A stretch of DNA of 64,000 nt, taken from Harmonia axyridis (Eukaryota > Arthropoda > Insecta > Coleoptera > Coccinellidae). This document shows, piece after piece, positions 41,901 through 52,576 of the stretch. Numbering within the stretch: the stretch's first letter is position 1; each line of letters begins with the position of its first letter. The notes below the pieces were generated by a model. The model did not search any database. It saw nothing but the letters and a program-made list of their open reading frames with translations, and had not been told where the DNA came from. The stretch covers positions 6,324,001 through 6,388,000 of the forward strand of contig NC_059506.1 of the NCBI RefSeq assembly GCF_914767665.1. The letters run 5' to 3'. The position numbers and the translations under genes are program-made.

Positions 41901-44900
41901 AAAAGTGCTTTAGTTTTGCTAACTGTGGCTGCAGAATATTGATCATTTTTGTAGTGAATTCAACAATTCAATGCTTTGTTGAAGTGCGTATCATTCCATT
42001 TTTATTAAGGGCAAAGTTTTTACCTGTCAAATGTCAAAAGATGACAGCAGATAGTGTGTTATTCAAAATTAAACTTCTTATTGGAAAACCCTTTGCATAT
42101 GAAATTTAATTTTCTCAAAAATTGAAAAAAATCCTAATAGATATAATGTAAATTCAGAAATCAATTGTAATATAGTGAAATGAATGTTGATGCGAAATTT
42201 TTTGAGGATTGTATTATTGGAAGATTAAACAATTTTTTTCGAAAAATTCAATATCTGGGAATCTATGCGTCAGATTTCACTATAGTTATCCAGAAATCCA
42301 GCCGTGTAGTTTTTACAATAAAAAAAAAACAAGTTTTTCGAGTTGATAACCCTCTTAATCACGGAATATTTTTCGGATAAATTTGTTAGGAATTTTTGTA
42401 GGAATAGAGTTCAAGGCAAGAATCACATCATCAATTTTCAAAAAATGTGTTAGTTCATAGACTATATTTATGTTAATGACAGACTAGAAGATTTTGACTT
42501 CAGATTCAACTTCATAAAACTGAATTAAGTGTATTGCAGCAAAAATCTACATTTCGTGAAAAAAAAACACATGAATACGAATTTGAATAAAAGGACTAAA
42601 GCTTCAGGCTTCCCATCAGGGCTTCTACCATTTTTTGATAACAATTTTTAGCAAACTTTTTACTACATAGTTCATTAGTATAGGATTCAAAGCCTGCTAA
42701 ATAATTGCTGTATTAGGTAGTTTGATAGAGAACAAAAACTAGGCAAATGAGATCTACCATGGAAAGTCAAGTTGAGAGATATAAGATAGCTCATTTTGTC
42801 AATACTTAGATACTGGAGTGTACTCTGCTGCAGAGATGTCAAACATATTTTGAATTAGTATTTCAAAAGACATAATTTTGAAAATTTTTGCAAGTTTTAT
42901 TGTTTCATTGATATAAAAAATTACACCTGCCAAAAAATCAATATTAATGTATTCTTCTCTTCTGAGTCTGACACTTATATTATCACTGAGTATATTCAAG
43001 CTGGAATTGATTTGTGAACAATATCCGCTAAACAATAATAATATAAATGCATAGAATGATTAAGTAAAATCCTCATTATTTTAGATATTACAATGCCGAG
43101 GAAACAAATTCAAACGAAGAAGTTCAGATTAAAATGTTATCTAAAGTAGGGCAAATAATGCAGCTGATTACTAAGGAAACTATTCACTCTAAAATTATTG
43201 TAAGTAATTGCACAAGTGCATCAAAATTACCGATAATTTTGCCTGACAGCCTGTTGTCATAAAAATTGCATGAGTTCATTTTCATTTTTGGAGAAAAAAT
43301 GAAAATGAACTCATGCAGTTTTTCAAAGAAAACACGCTGGAATGCGAAATTATCCGGTCATTTTGATGCACGAGTGTAATTCGGGGGAATATTTCCCGAA
43401 TAAACTGTTAACTTGTCAAAGTGACAGATAGATAGATGCCATAGATTCGAACTGTGTAAGATTCATAGAAACTATGCATCTATGAACAGAACAATTATCG
43501 CAGTGCTATTTCGCTTCCTACAATGCAATTATCGCTGTAATTTTCGATAATTGCATTCCATTTACATAGAATTTTTGACAGGAGGGAAATATTCACCTAT
43601 ATACTTCACTTAAGATGAGAAGTCTAAAATTGTAGTAAACCGTTTGAATAGAAAAGCAAGCCTGTGGTGGGATTCTGTAACGGCAAAGCGAAGCGAAAAC
43701 GTGACGAAACGACAGTTTTGCTCGGTTCGGTATTCTGTAAAGGGATTCGGCAAAAGTCGTGTTTGCCGAAGCAAAGAACGACCTCATGACGATAACGAAA
43801 CATTTTAGGGTTCGTTGTCATTACGAAAAGTCCGACGACGTTTTTGATTGGTTTACTTTTACCACGTGACCAAGTCTTAAGCGTCATATTATGACAATTG
43901 AATGATTTCGATTTCGAGGTTATAATTTTGAATGTTTTGCTTCACAATATCACAATTCTTAATATTAAGTTTGAAATTCATTCTATTAATTATTGAAAAA
44001 TTGCGTTATGAAAGTTATCTTCAAGAAAAGAAATTTTTATGTGTGTACAGTCGATTGCTCCAATTATTCCTGGTATTCCACATTTTTCAAAAAATTTCCT
44101 TTTATTTTGGGTCTTCTCAGAATCATTAGGGAATTTAATTCTTCCTTGGAATACATGGTTAATCAATTTAGTCACTTCACTAACACAACGACTGACCATG
44201 GGTTGACTTACTGCTAGCAAATATTCTTGTCCAATTGGTTGGTAATTTCCATTGGCAAAAAATCTCAGAGTTATCAATATTCGCTGTTCAAATGGCGTTC
44301 TCGTGTTCCTCCAATAATTATCCATAAATGGTTTCAATTCATCGAATAGAACGTGAACTAAATGTTTCGACAAACGGAAAACGTCTATGAATCTCTCATC
44401 CGTTAAGTTAAATGGATCACTTCTATCTCGAAGAAATCTATTCTCCTCTCTTGTAAGAGTTAGACGAACTCTTCTTGAGATTTCCTCGTCGATGATCAGA
44501 ATCATTGAAAACATGATGAATATTTCTTTATACCTATACACACTATTAGTTGACTCCCCGAACTTATTTTGTAGTATGGGTAGGTTTTGTAACATTCGGG
44601 ATCTTTCACACATAAAGAAGTAGAATATAATATACAGGTTTCGAACCAATGAATCGATCATAACTTCGTCAAATATTTTTTTTAGTGCCCAATGGACTAG
44701 TTTAGTGATGTTGATAATACTATATTTGACACGATAGAATTAAAATATAGAGCAAAACTGATAAATCTGTGAAAAAATTTTGAAAATCCATCAATAAATG
44801 ACTGAGAAATAGATTATTTAAATTTACGTATTTTAGCGCGGAACGTCTTTGGTCTCCGACACGTCTATGACGTCACGGCACTTGCCTGTGATCGCTACAC

Positions 44901-47900
44901 CATAAATTACGCTTAAATACTTAGCGGCGCCAAGGCTCTCGCGCCGTTTGTAGTTGTACAGTGTAGTTTTAACTCGAGTTTTGTTTTTATGTCACCATAA
45001 TGGAAGAAGGCTTCATGAAAGGACAAAGTGACAATTTGCCTGAAATAGATAGTTTTTTCTTCAAATCCATCTTATGTCAGTGCTTAAATAAAAGGAGTTA
45101 AACTTTTCAAGTAAGTATCTTCTTTTGAGTTTGCTTCATCACGGTTCAACTTATAACGATGATTTATTTAAAAAACGTTTCATAAACAGTTTGTAGTTGA
45201 GTACTGGTTGTTGAAGTCTATCAATGGCAAAACATATTTATGTGAGGAGTAAAAAGTAATTTATATGAATGTATATAGTAAGTTATTTCAGCCATCGTGT
45301 AACGAACAAAACGCGACACGAACGGCACAAGTGATTGTACACCAATGAATTCGTAAGCACTCTGCAAATACCAGTCGTCTAGTGTGTGACGTCACCCTAC
45401 TTACACGTACTATGAAATTATCCTTCCAAGCGCAACTTCAAAGTCCCATATCTAACTTTTTCATTTCTAGAGATATTTCAATGATTCTTCCACATTTTTG
45501 TTTCATTTTACTTAAATTTTTAGATTTAATCCTTAACAAAAAAATGAAAACTAGTCCATTCTCTGCTGAGTGTAGAGCTACGAAATCAATGATCTAATGA
45601 TACATAGATGTGCCTTTCAGCGTTCTTGCAGTGTAGAGTATTGACTCCAATAATAGAGAGAATGAGATATTATAGTTAGTTCAATTAGCTAATTCATTCT
45701 TAATGATAAACTAAACAGTTTAAAATGGTATGAAACCCTTTGTTAAGTAACTTCCAATGAGAGTCATAAATCAAAATATAATTTCTGAGAATACTCAAGT
45801 TAAATACTGTGGATTATTCAAAGGACATTACAGCTAGAATCCCTAAAAGGGACTCTTATCTCTTTGCTCTTATTAGAGATTATCTCAGGTACCTCATATG
45901 TCAAAACCTGCAGAATCCTGCAGTAGCTCAAATATCTACTTATTTGCAACGTTGCCAATGTTCCTTTGTGTAAAGTCGGTAAGCTCCGACAACGAAACTA
46001 AAAGCGTAAAGATAACGAAACGATAAAGAAAAAGACGCTTACAGAATATCGCATTCGCTCCGCTTAGCTTCGCTTCGTAACGTTATCGCTTTCGTTTGCT
46101 ATGATAACGAAAGTTACAGAATCCTACCCCTGATGAAGAAATCTATATATAAATATTTTATACAACTCACAATTTCTCGAATTCCTTTTCAATAACTGAT
46201 AACTGACCAGAATGATAAAGAATATTAATTAGATGGGTAGCAAACCAACCATTCTCATTTATACCCTGAATTTCTTTCATAACCTAAAAAATATCCATGA
46301 TATGAAATGATGGTAAAATTATATGTGAATTATTACCTCTAACTGGTCATACTGCATTGCTGCCAAAAGTACTTTATCTATGTGCCTCAATTTATCTTCT
46401 TTGCCCATTTCTTTAATACAGAGCTTTGCATAATTTCCCAATTCATATGACTTAACGGTTGGATCAGAATAGAATAACCAAGCAGGCAACAGCTCAAACC
46501 ATGTTTCGCAATAATTTTTGACCTCCACCCATGCCAAGTCTTCTTTTACTATTATCTGCGAAGAAAGTTCATAAAAAATATCTTCACAGACTATTGAAAT
46601 CTTTGGCAATAAATTTTCTTTTAAACAAGCTTTTCTTAATTTTCTTCAGAAAAGAAAGTCATTGCACACTGCAATTATTAAGTAGTAAATTTCATCTTGG
46701 TAAGATGACTTTATGTACCTTGATCCTATTTTTGAGGTAGTGTTGGCTAGTCACCCAATGTTATATACATACCAAGAAATTCGATTGAAAATGAAAATTG
46801 TTTAGTGTAAAATGTTCTACCCACCTTCATGATAAGCTCCAAATTCTTGTAACTGGAGAAGACTTTGGCCTGAATTTTTGACTGAACATCCACAACCCAA
46901 TGCTTTCTTTGTAAATGAAATTCTTGAGCAGAGAATCCACTATATACCTAAAAAGGTTCGAAATAATCACCAAATCATAGATAACCATCAAGCACAAATA
47001 AATTTCAATCAAGTTTAACTACTCCTCAACGTTTCTGAGATCTCACTACTTTTCAGGATTAGTAAAGCAATCTCAAACTTTCCTCTGATGTACTGTCCTT
47101 TTCTACGACATGCAAGAATTCCAAATACGTTTTTATGTCTTCATTCAAGCACCACATTTTCAACCTTTGATAAGACTTTTTGTATAATATTTTTATGCGA
47201 ACATTCATAAAAAAATAAAAATTTGTTTGGAAAGTTATAACATGCATATATTTATTCTTCAATAAAAAATTCATCTAATTTTTTTTTCCATTCGAAAAAA
47301 ATTAATAAATAAGGACTTTCCACAATGACAAACTCTTTCAAATGAATTATAGTGAAAACCTAATATAAATTGATGGTCTCTAGAGTAAAATAAAGCATAC
47401 TAATTTCTGAACTGATAGATCGCTCTTAAGGTAAACTTCAGCCCAGAAATCAATACAAAAAAGGCACAGTGTAAACTGTTCATAAATATATCCACATATA
47501 TTATTTACTATTTTGTTGAACTGAATATTCATTTGTGAGTCCAATATGTTGACAGTAGAATTTAAAAACTCAATCATGAACTGAGGAAAAATCCATTAAA
47601 AACATTTAATAAAATGCCTTAAAAATTCTTCCTTAGAAATTTAATAAGTTGAAACTTACATCATACAGCGGCATGGTTTTCAGACACTGATCTGCCATTA
47701 TGAAAGGTTTTGTTTCTGCGGCAGAATGTTGCCTAAGAAGTCCTCTTGCTACTTTTATTCTTCCTTGCAAAAGAGAACCTATTACTGTAGGCCAAAATTC
47801 TGCTTTAATTTCAAGTGCATTTCCTGCATCACATAACATTTCGGCAGCATTTCTCTCATATTTAGGAAAATGAAACCTAACCCAATCCAGTAGATGGGGA

Positions 47901-48562
47901 AGCACCACATTTCCTAGGGGAAAAAAATGTTTTAACTTTCTTTATTCGAATCTAATTAACGAAATTTCGGTTTGAACTCAAAAATACACAATGTTATATC
48001 AAGAATATGCCTAAATTATTCCAAGACTTACCAGGTGTGGCATCAATAAATAAAATTTCACATAAATGCCATATGCACTCAACAGAGTAAAATATTGTTA
48101 TGAGATTTTGGACCTCATCTCTTTCAGATTTAGTTTTAGCCTTCACAATATCTTCCTGCAAATTTTCAAGGCATGCCCTAATTATAGATCTATATTGACG
48201 GCTGAAGTTGAGTAAATCTTCTTGAGGATTGAATGAATTACTTAATACTACTCCCTGAAGATTCAAAAAGGTGCCATTGGATTCATTGACGAGTTTTCGA
48301 AGGACTGGTCTGAATAAAATTACATCATGTCGAATTTGAAATACTGAAGCTTCTGATGTTGGATAGTGTTGACTATGCTTATCTGGAGCTCCTGAATGTT
48401 TTCTTTCATATGCGAAAATACCCATTTCATTAAATGGTTTCCATGCTAAGGAAATACCGGCTCTTTCACACAATTTATTTGGTATTAACTAAAAAGATCA
48501 CAATTAAAAGCCGTAAGTATGTAAAGGAGTGCAGAACTTACGATTTCTGTTTCAACATCCAT
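35943..48562 (-). CDS. Nup85: Nup85, Y-complex nucleoporin
   Basis: Nup85 is a scaffold subunit of the Nup107-160 (Y) complex of the nuclear pore, an alpha-helical solenoid that binds Seh1. I join ten exons: 48562-48542, 48488-48032, 47913-47660, 46947-46825, 46555-46337, 46283-46171, 41319-41102, 38074-37856, 36302-36203, 36147-35943. Every junction has GT-AG and phases agree, giving 1929 nt and 642 residues (human 656). Landmarks are LRKLVNESNGTFLNLQ, YRSIIRACLENL, IWHLCEILFIDATPG, LLDWVRFHFP, SDPTVKSYEL, LWQVGLSYLDHC, RGRLGTALTWALKS, LFNLGPSMLASDRL and the C-terminal LRLATARNLSRAIL. Introns 6, 7 and 8 (4.9, 3.0 and 1.6 kb) are largely repeats. The first exon codes only MDVETEI and is the least certain part. 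Confidence 0.93.
36390..37281. mobile_element. non-autonomous hAT element in Nup85 intron 8
   Basis: The terminal inverted repeats start tagagatgagcgata on both ends and the element is flanked by an exact 8-bp target duplication, ATTGCACT (36382-36389 and 37282-37289). An 8-bp duplication with tagagatg-type ends is characteristic of the hAT superfamily. The 892-bp interior has no transposase frame. Sub-terminal gtgat/atcac motifs repeat near both ends. Confidence 0.88.
38316..39367. repeat. palindromic repeat family A, copy 5 (damaged)
   Basis: The right end (aggtcatcgcaatgaatcatcctg) with TA and much of both arms are recognisable, including ggcacacccagtatatta and ccggttataccggaa. The left terminus is missing and pieces of each arm are deleted. 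A Penelope-like fragment (about 38745-39055) lies in its centre. It is in Nup85 intron 7. Confidence 0.7.
38745..39055 (-). mobile_element. Penelope-like terminal fragment (palindromic)
   Basis: The - strand carries ctgaagacggcaggcg followed by gcttccgaaacgtcgg (38786-38824), a phrase typical of the ends of Penelope-like elements. Next to it, 38868-38935 and 38975-39030 are inverted copies (ctgtttgccaaacttggtct and partner). No coding sequence is present. Confidence 0.5.
39639..40844. repeat. palindromic repeat family E, complete copy
   Basis: The ends are cagggtggccactttttc and gaaaaagtggccactctg, with tata on both outer sides. Arms mirror through gttaccaatacaatccc, aagcattgtcaa, gggccgg and acggacctg blocks. 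The dyad is at about 40215 in aatcaagaatgatt. The frames 39815-40015 and 40648-40881 are mirror readings. It lies in Nup85 intron 7. A single-arm copy is at 57560-58001. Confidence 0.85.
41870..42060 (-). pseudogene. rosa-like mariner transposase, N-terminal scrap
   Basis: On the - strand a start near 41998 is followed by ALQQSIELLNSLQK-like sequence, and further on a 'KALLGHREAS' reading. This matches the start of the fragment at 18778-19440. Stops occur within 30 codons. It is in Nup85 intron 6. Confidence 0.45.
42799..43028 (-). other. unassigned open frame inside Nup85 intron 6
   Basis: After a usable acceptor (ttgtttag|C at about 43029) this reads GYCSQINSSLNILSDNIS and continues open for about 75 codons to a stop at 42799. 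It has helical, non-repetitive character, but I recognise no family. It is not needed for the Nup85 reading, whose flanking exons join in frame without it. It could be an alternative exon, a nested gene piece or chance. Confidence 0.2.
43085..43199 (+). other. unassigned exon-like frame ending at element X
   Basis: Between a good acceptor (ttattttag) and the sequence gtaagt the + strand reads YYNAEETNSNEEVQIKMLSK and 18 further residues without a stop. The downstream gtaagt is the first sequence of element X. I recognise no family. It may be an old exon fragment or chance. Confidence 0.2.
43195..43593 (-). mobile_element. element X, compact copy (~400 bp)
   Basis: This is the inverse of X sequence at 1326-1389 plus 2380-2752, continuous here. 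The ends are taagtaattgcacaagtg and acaggagggaaatattc. The centre is a hairpin (gttcattttcatttttt / aaaaaatgaaaatgaac at about 43276-43309). There is no coding sequence. It shows the pre-insertion structure of the left copy. Confidence 0.7.
43668..46128 (-). mobile_element. PIF/Harbinger element, defective
   Basis: Inverted ends of similar sequence are visible: ggtgggattctgtaac on the left and gttacagaatcctacc on the right. Both are followed inward by imperfect cgaagcgaaa/cgttatcg runs. The transposase between them is truncated (43990-44661). About 44829-45430 holds a different insert bounded by tgacgtcac motifs, with a 33-codon + frame at 45000-45101 (MEEGFMKGQSDNLPEIDSFF) that looks like the start of another DNA-transposon protein. 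I could not identify the 3-bp target duplication. Confidence 0.7.
43990..44661 (-). pseudogene. HARBI1-like nuclease, N-terminal two thirds only
   Basis: The 223-residue frame has the Harbinger N-terminal layout: RDRSDPFNLTDERFIDVFRL, the helix-turn-helix region TLRFFANGNYQPIGQ and SQPMVSRCVSEVTKLI, then the first catalytic aspartate in GAIDCTHI. It stops about 20 residues later, so the second and third acidic residues of the DDE/D triad are missing. It is therefore inactive. Intact HARBI1-type proteins are about 350 residues. Confidence 0.85.
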
Positions 48563-49565
48563 TTTAAATTTTTTATTGAAGATTATAAAAATATTCTATA
48601 AACTAATAACATTTGAGATCCTGATTCCTGTGGATTATCCATAGAACAAGAACCAGAAGAAGTGAGGTTAAATTCATTTCAGGAGGGAAATCTCATAGAT
48701 AAGTAGTTGGATATCTATATTAAATTTTTTTAACAGGTGTGTTATGAAGATTTAACTTTGAAATGAAACTATATTGAACGAAATTGAAATTTAATTTAGA
48801 ACAGAAACATCTGTTTTAATGTCAATTGCATGATTGAAATCAAATCTATTTTATACCTATATTCCTAAATTTAAATTGAGACCCATTTTTTTTTGGAAGA
48901 TTCTTTAAATCATAGATATTTTTTTGAGGTCTGCCAATCAAATATATATTATTACACCATAATAATCACATTGATATAAAAAATAAGAAAGCCACTGATG
49001 TGATGTCAGTTGAATAACCGACATTTGCACCCTTGGAGACCACATGATGTATACTTATATACAGATCTATCATTGACAAGTTTATCTACGCTTGTTTCGA
49101 AGCATACTTTTTTGTTATTAATGAATCATATCAGTAGATATACCTAAATGAAACTTTCGAAACCATATATTTCCTTAAAAAATTGAAATCGTTTGTTAAA
49201 ATTACATAATCTTTCATTTGGCAATGTTTGTCGGTGATCTAATAAACCACTTTTTCATTACTAGTTGAGAGCGCTTATTCGATTTCAGTGAAATTGGCGC
49301 TTGTCAATTTTTTTATATTCTCCAAAAAGTAGTAGGTATTTAAATTGAAAAAAAATTCCGTGTCAAAAAGTATGTCTTGTTTTAAGACAATTAGATAAAA
49401 TCAACAACCATTTTTTTGGAATTATCGATAGGACAAATGAATCAATTATTAAAAATTCATATAACATTTATTTCAGTAGGTAGGTATATAAACATAAATT
49501 GAATAAATAAATTAAATAAAAATATAGATATAGATACACATTAAATTAAAAACGAGGTGTAGTGG
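48563..49565. other. Nup85 upstream region, unassigned
   Basis: This is a 1-kb AT-rich stretch between the Nup85 start and the palindrome at 49566. No coding exon, repeat shared with the window or clear core promoter was recognised. Confidence 0.4.
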
Positions 49566-49801
49566 TTTGATATGACAGGTCTTATCATATAGGAAACATT
49601 TGGTATAAGTCCTTTATTTTCTAAAAGTTTCGGAGATCTCCTTCTTCAGTAGTATAGTTTTCCTACTAAATATTGCCATCATGATGACTACAATGACGAG
49701 AAACTTGTATACTACTGAAGAAGGAGAGATATCTCCGAAGAATTTAAAAATCAAGGACTTACACCAAATATTTCCTATACAATAAGACCTGTCATATCCA
49801 A
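49566..49801. repeat. 236-bp palindrome with Penelope-like core motif
   Basis: The arms run from tttgatatgacaggtctta to ttctcctt and back, with a unique centre (cctactaaatattgccatc). Each arm contains ctgaagaagga followed by tctccgaa (49627-49649 on -, 49715-49740 on +), like the ends of Penelope-like elements. It has no coding content and lies just downstream of the Tudor gene stop. Confidence 0.7.
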
Positions 49802-49882
49802 AACTGAAATATAACACAATAAATAATGTACATTATATACAACAAAAATACATTTCGATAATCGGATATGCTTGTGCGAGAC

Positions 49883-51088
49883 TTAGTTCGAGGATGCAAA
49901 ACATGATTTCATTCTTGTTTGCCTCATTCTCTGAATGAATTTCACATTGAAATTTTCCCGTTTTTCTTCCTCAACCGAACACTTTATATCTTCTTCAATG
50001 TTCATTCTCCGAATGAATTCTTCAGTGAATTTTTCCTGTTTGCTCTTCTCAACCGAACCCTCTTTTTCAATGATTGTAGGCGTGCTAGGAACCATCAAAT
50101 CCCCATACGCTAGCTTGTTCATTTCATCAATGCCAATCCCAGATTCGACATCACACATCATCAGATGTCTCCTTACTGGCTTCTTCTTGACGATCGTATG
50201 GAATTGAATCCTCTCAATTTTATTGAGAAGCTTTGTGGTATTTTTCCTCTCGAAATATTGAGGATACAAGAAATTTGTGGTCAATGCTAAGTTCTCATAT
50301 TTACGAGTTTCAAAGCGCCATGGAACACTCCAGCTTTCCAACTCTTGGAATGTTGGGAAAAAATGAAAACAGCATACTTTTATTTTCGAATTCTTGTCGA
50401 TTACTGTTTTCTGTTGCTTCACACTGGTGTAAATCGCATGTCCATCACTGACCAGAATCATCGTCAATGGTACGTCGTGATTATTGATCAATCTAACATT
50501 AACGACGTTTTGAAATCTGTCGATTTCTGCGATCTCCACCTTGAAATCCTGAAGCAATGCTAAATCTGTAAAACTTCGGCATGCTTCATCTGACCACGGC
50601 ATAGCTTCGTATTGGGGCTGAACATCAGCAAGTCTTGTTCTGACTGCTTGAGCTGGGAGTTTACTGAAACACTGCCTCATAAAGAAAATCTTCTTACAGT
50701 CTACTTTTCGTGCCATCCCAAAATCGATGAAGAAAAGTTTCACTTTTTTAGCAACTTTTCTGCAATCGACTATGACTGCTCGAAAGTAAACTCCATTCAA
50801 TTCAGCTACACAGTACAAGTTTTTATCCAATAAATTGACGGGAATAACATATGCAGCTGAATTTTCTTCGTAGAATTTTTTCATCTCTTTCGAGGATTTC
50901 TCCATATCAGGGTAGTTCAATACTATCCAAAATTTCGACGGATCCTCAATGGACACAACAGTAACGTTGTATACGGTGGATCCTTCTCGAAATAGGTTGT
51001 TCACTGGAATTGGCTCGATGTTTTGACCTGGCCGAACAATATTGTCAGGTATCACAGGTTCGCATTGATGATATTCTTCATGATCAAT
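49883..51088 (-). CDS. extended-Tudor-domain protein, 3' exon only
   Basis: Likely a germline/piRNA-pathway protein that binds symmetrically dimethylated arginines on partners such as Piwi proteins; this is inferred from the domain. The exon begins after tttttgcag at 51089 and codes about 401 residues to the stop at 49883. An extended Tudor domain spans about residues 30-200: VYNVTVVSIEDPSKFWIVL, then LYCVAELNGVYFRAVIVDC, KVKLFFIDFG and LPAQAVRTRLADVQP. The C-terminal tail has a short internal duplication (KFTEEFIRRMN / NFNVKFIQRMR). No start codon precedes the domain in this exon, so 5' exons exist that I could not find. I cannot say which Drosophila Tudor protein it matches. Confidence 0.8.
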   Translation of the reverse strand: MDHEEYHQCEPVIPDNIVRPGQNIEPIPVNNLFREGSTVYNVTVVSIEDPSKFWIVLNYPDMEKSSKEMKKFYEENSAAYVIPVNLLDKNLYCVAELNGVYFRAVIVDCRKVAKKVKLFFIDFGMARKVDCKKIFFMRQCFSKLPAQAVRTRLADVQPQYEAMPWSDEACRSFTDLALLQDFKVEIAEIDRFQNVVNVRLINNHDVPLTMILVSDGHAIYTSVKQQKTVIDKNSKIKVCCFHFFPTFQELESWSVPWRFETRKYENLALTTNFLYPQYFERKNTTKLLNKIERIQFHTIVKKKPVRRHLMMCDVESGIGIDEMNKLAYGDLMVPSTPTIIEKEGSVEKSKQEKFTEEFIRRMNIEEDIKCSVEEEKRENFNVKFIQRMRQTRMKSCFASSN

Positions 51089-52576
51089 CTGCAAAAATAA
51101 ATATTAAACATTAAATTACTTTTTCAAGAAACATTACTTCATAGTCAAATTGTTGGAATATAGAAAGAATGTGTAAAAGTTATTGCGAAAACATTGCAAC
51201 TTTTGCACAAAAGTTTATTATTTTGTACTATACAGGGCGTTTCAAATTAGTATCGAGATTTCAGTGGTGTATATTTCAGGTCAAAATATGACTTTTTTTC
51301 CAAAAACATTTGTCCGTATATAGGTTATGTTTTAGGTTTTACATCATCAAGTATGCCGACTGATTGTAATCAGCTACAGGGTGATTTTTTTCAGGGATCA
51401 AGACCTTTTTCGCCCTATAAAATTTTTGTATTACGCCGCTGGAGGATTCTAACATATGAAATTAATTTTTTGTTTTGTTCATACATTTTTTGTCACTTGT
51501 CATCTTCACACATCTGCGATCGTTATCGAGAAAAAATAATTCGCTAGATTTAAGTAGAATTTTCAACAAAAAGTAGGAAACTAGTATCACAAGCAAAACA
51601 CAAAACTCTGCGTATTTGGTTTGTGACCTAAATAACAAGCCTCCTGAAGCATTTCCTAAAAAATAAGAAACCTAATGAACCAATATTCCAAATTTCATAT
51701 TACTCGTAATAGAAAAAACTAAAAAAATCTTGAAACTTTAACGCTCTGTAGTTCAGTAACGTAACGAAGCTTTTGCGTACACATCTTTATAGAAAAAAAA
51801 GTCTCATCTTGATACTGAATTTTGAAACACTCTGTATAAAAATATAATTCAACTCTTATGAATAATTGCAGTATTTCGATAACGCAAGATGCCGGACGGT
51901 GGATTACTAAGAATACTTATCATAAACAGTGAAAAAAGGGTTATAAATGAGAACACATTTTTAAAGTCAATTTTGAAGAGATAATGAAATGAAACGTTTC
52001 ATTAAATGAAATAATAATTAACTCAATTTCAAGATACTCAGAGTAAATTATCTAATAATCAAATAGTTCCACAACGTTTGTATCATTCATAATCGAAGTT
52101 ATTAACTTAGGTTAGTTTAATTAACTTTTTGATTTTTTGACTTGAATGTTATTTAAATCAAACCCAAATCCTTTTGTTTAAATTTTCGAGGAATTAATCT
52201 CGAACACTCGTACAAAAATTTCCAGGATTCCGAATTTTGAGCTGGTAATGGAATTGAAAGATATGGTTTTACTAACTGATAACGAATCCATATCAAACGT
52301 CGTTCCATTATACAGGGTATCCCAAATTCGATGCTTACCGAAAACATCTCGAGAACTATAACCCCCGATCTTTTTTTTTTCGAAATAGTATCAGGAATCA
52401 AATCACGGTTCATATGATCGTTTTAGAGTTATAGAGCAGAGTGAGTGTTTCTTAAATGGGACACCCTATATTTTTCAAACAGTTTTTCAGCCGAAGATTT
52501 TTCGAAAACCATCCCGTTATCATCCGTTTTCAAGATATTGAGTTTTGCGACTTCATTCTTTATGGGACAACTCATA
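51089..52576. other. repeat fragments upstream of the Tudor exon
   Basis: Contents: a partial cagggcg/cagggtg element at about 51234-51560; a family G copy at 51720-51840; and a half element starting cagggtatcccaaattcg at 52314 whose interior meets ggacaccctatat at 52463. No exon of the Tudor gene could be recognised, though one may be present. The open frames here have no domains. Confidence 0.45.
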
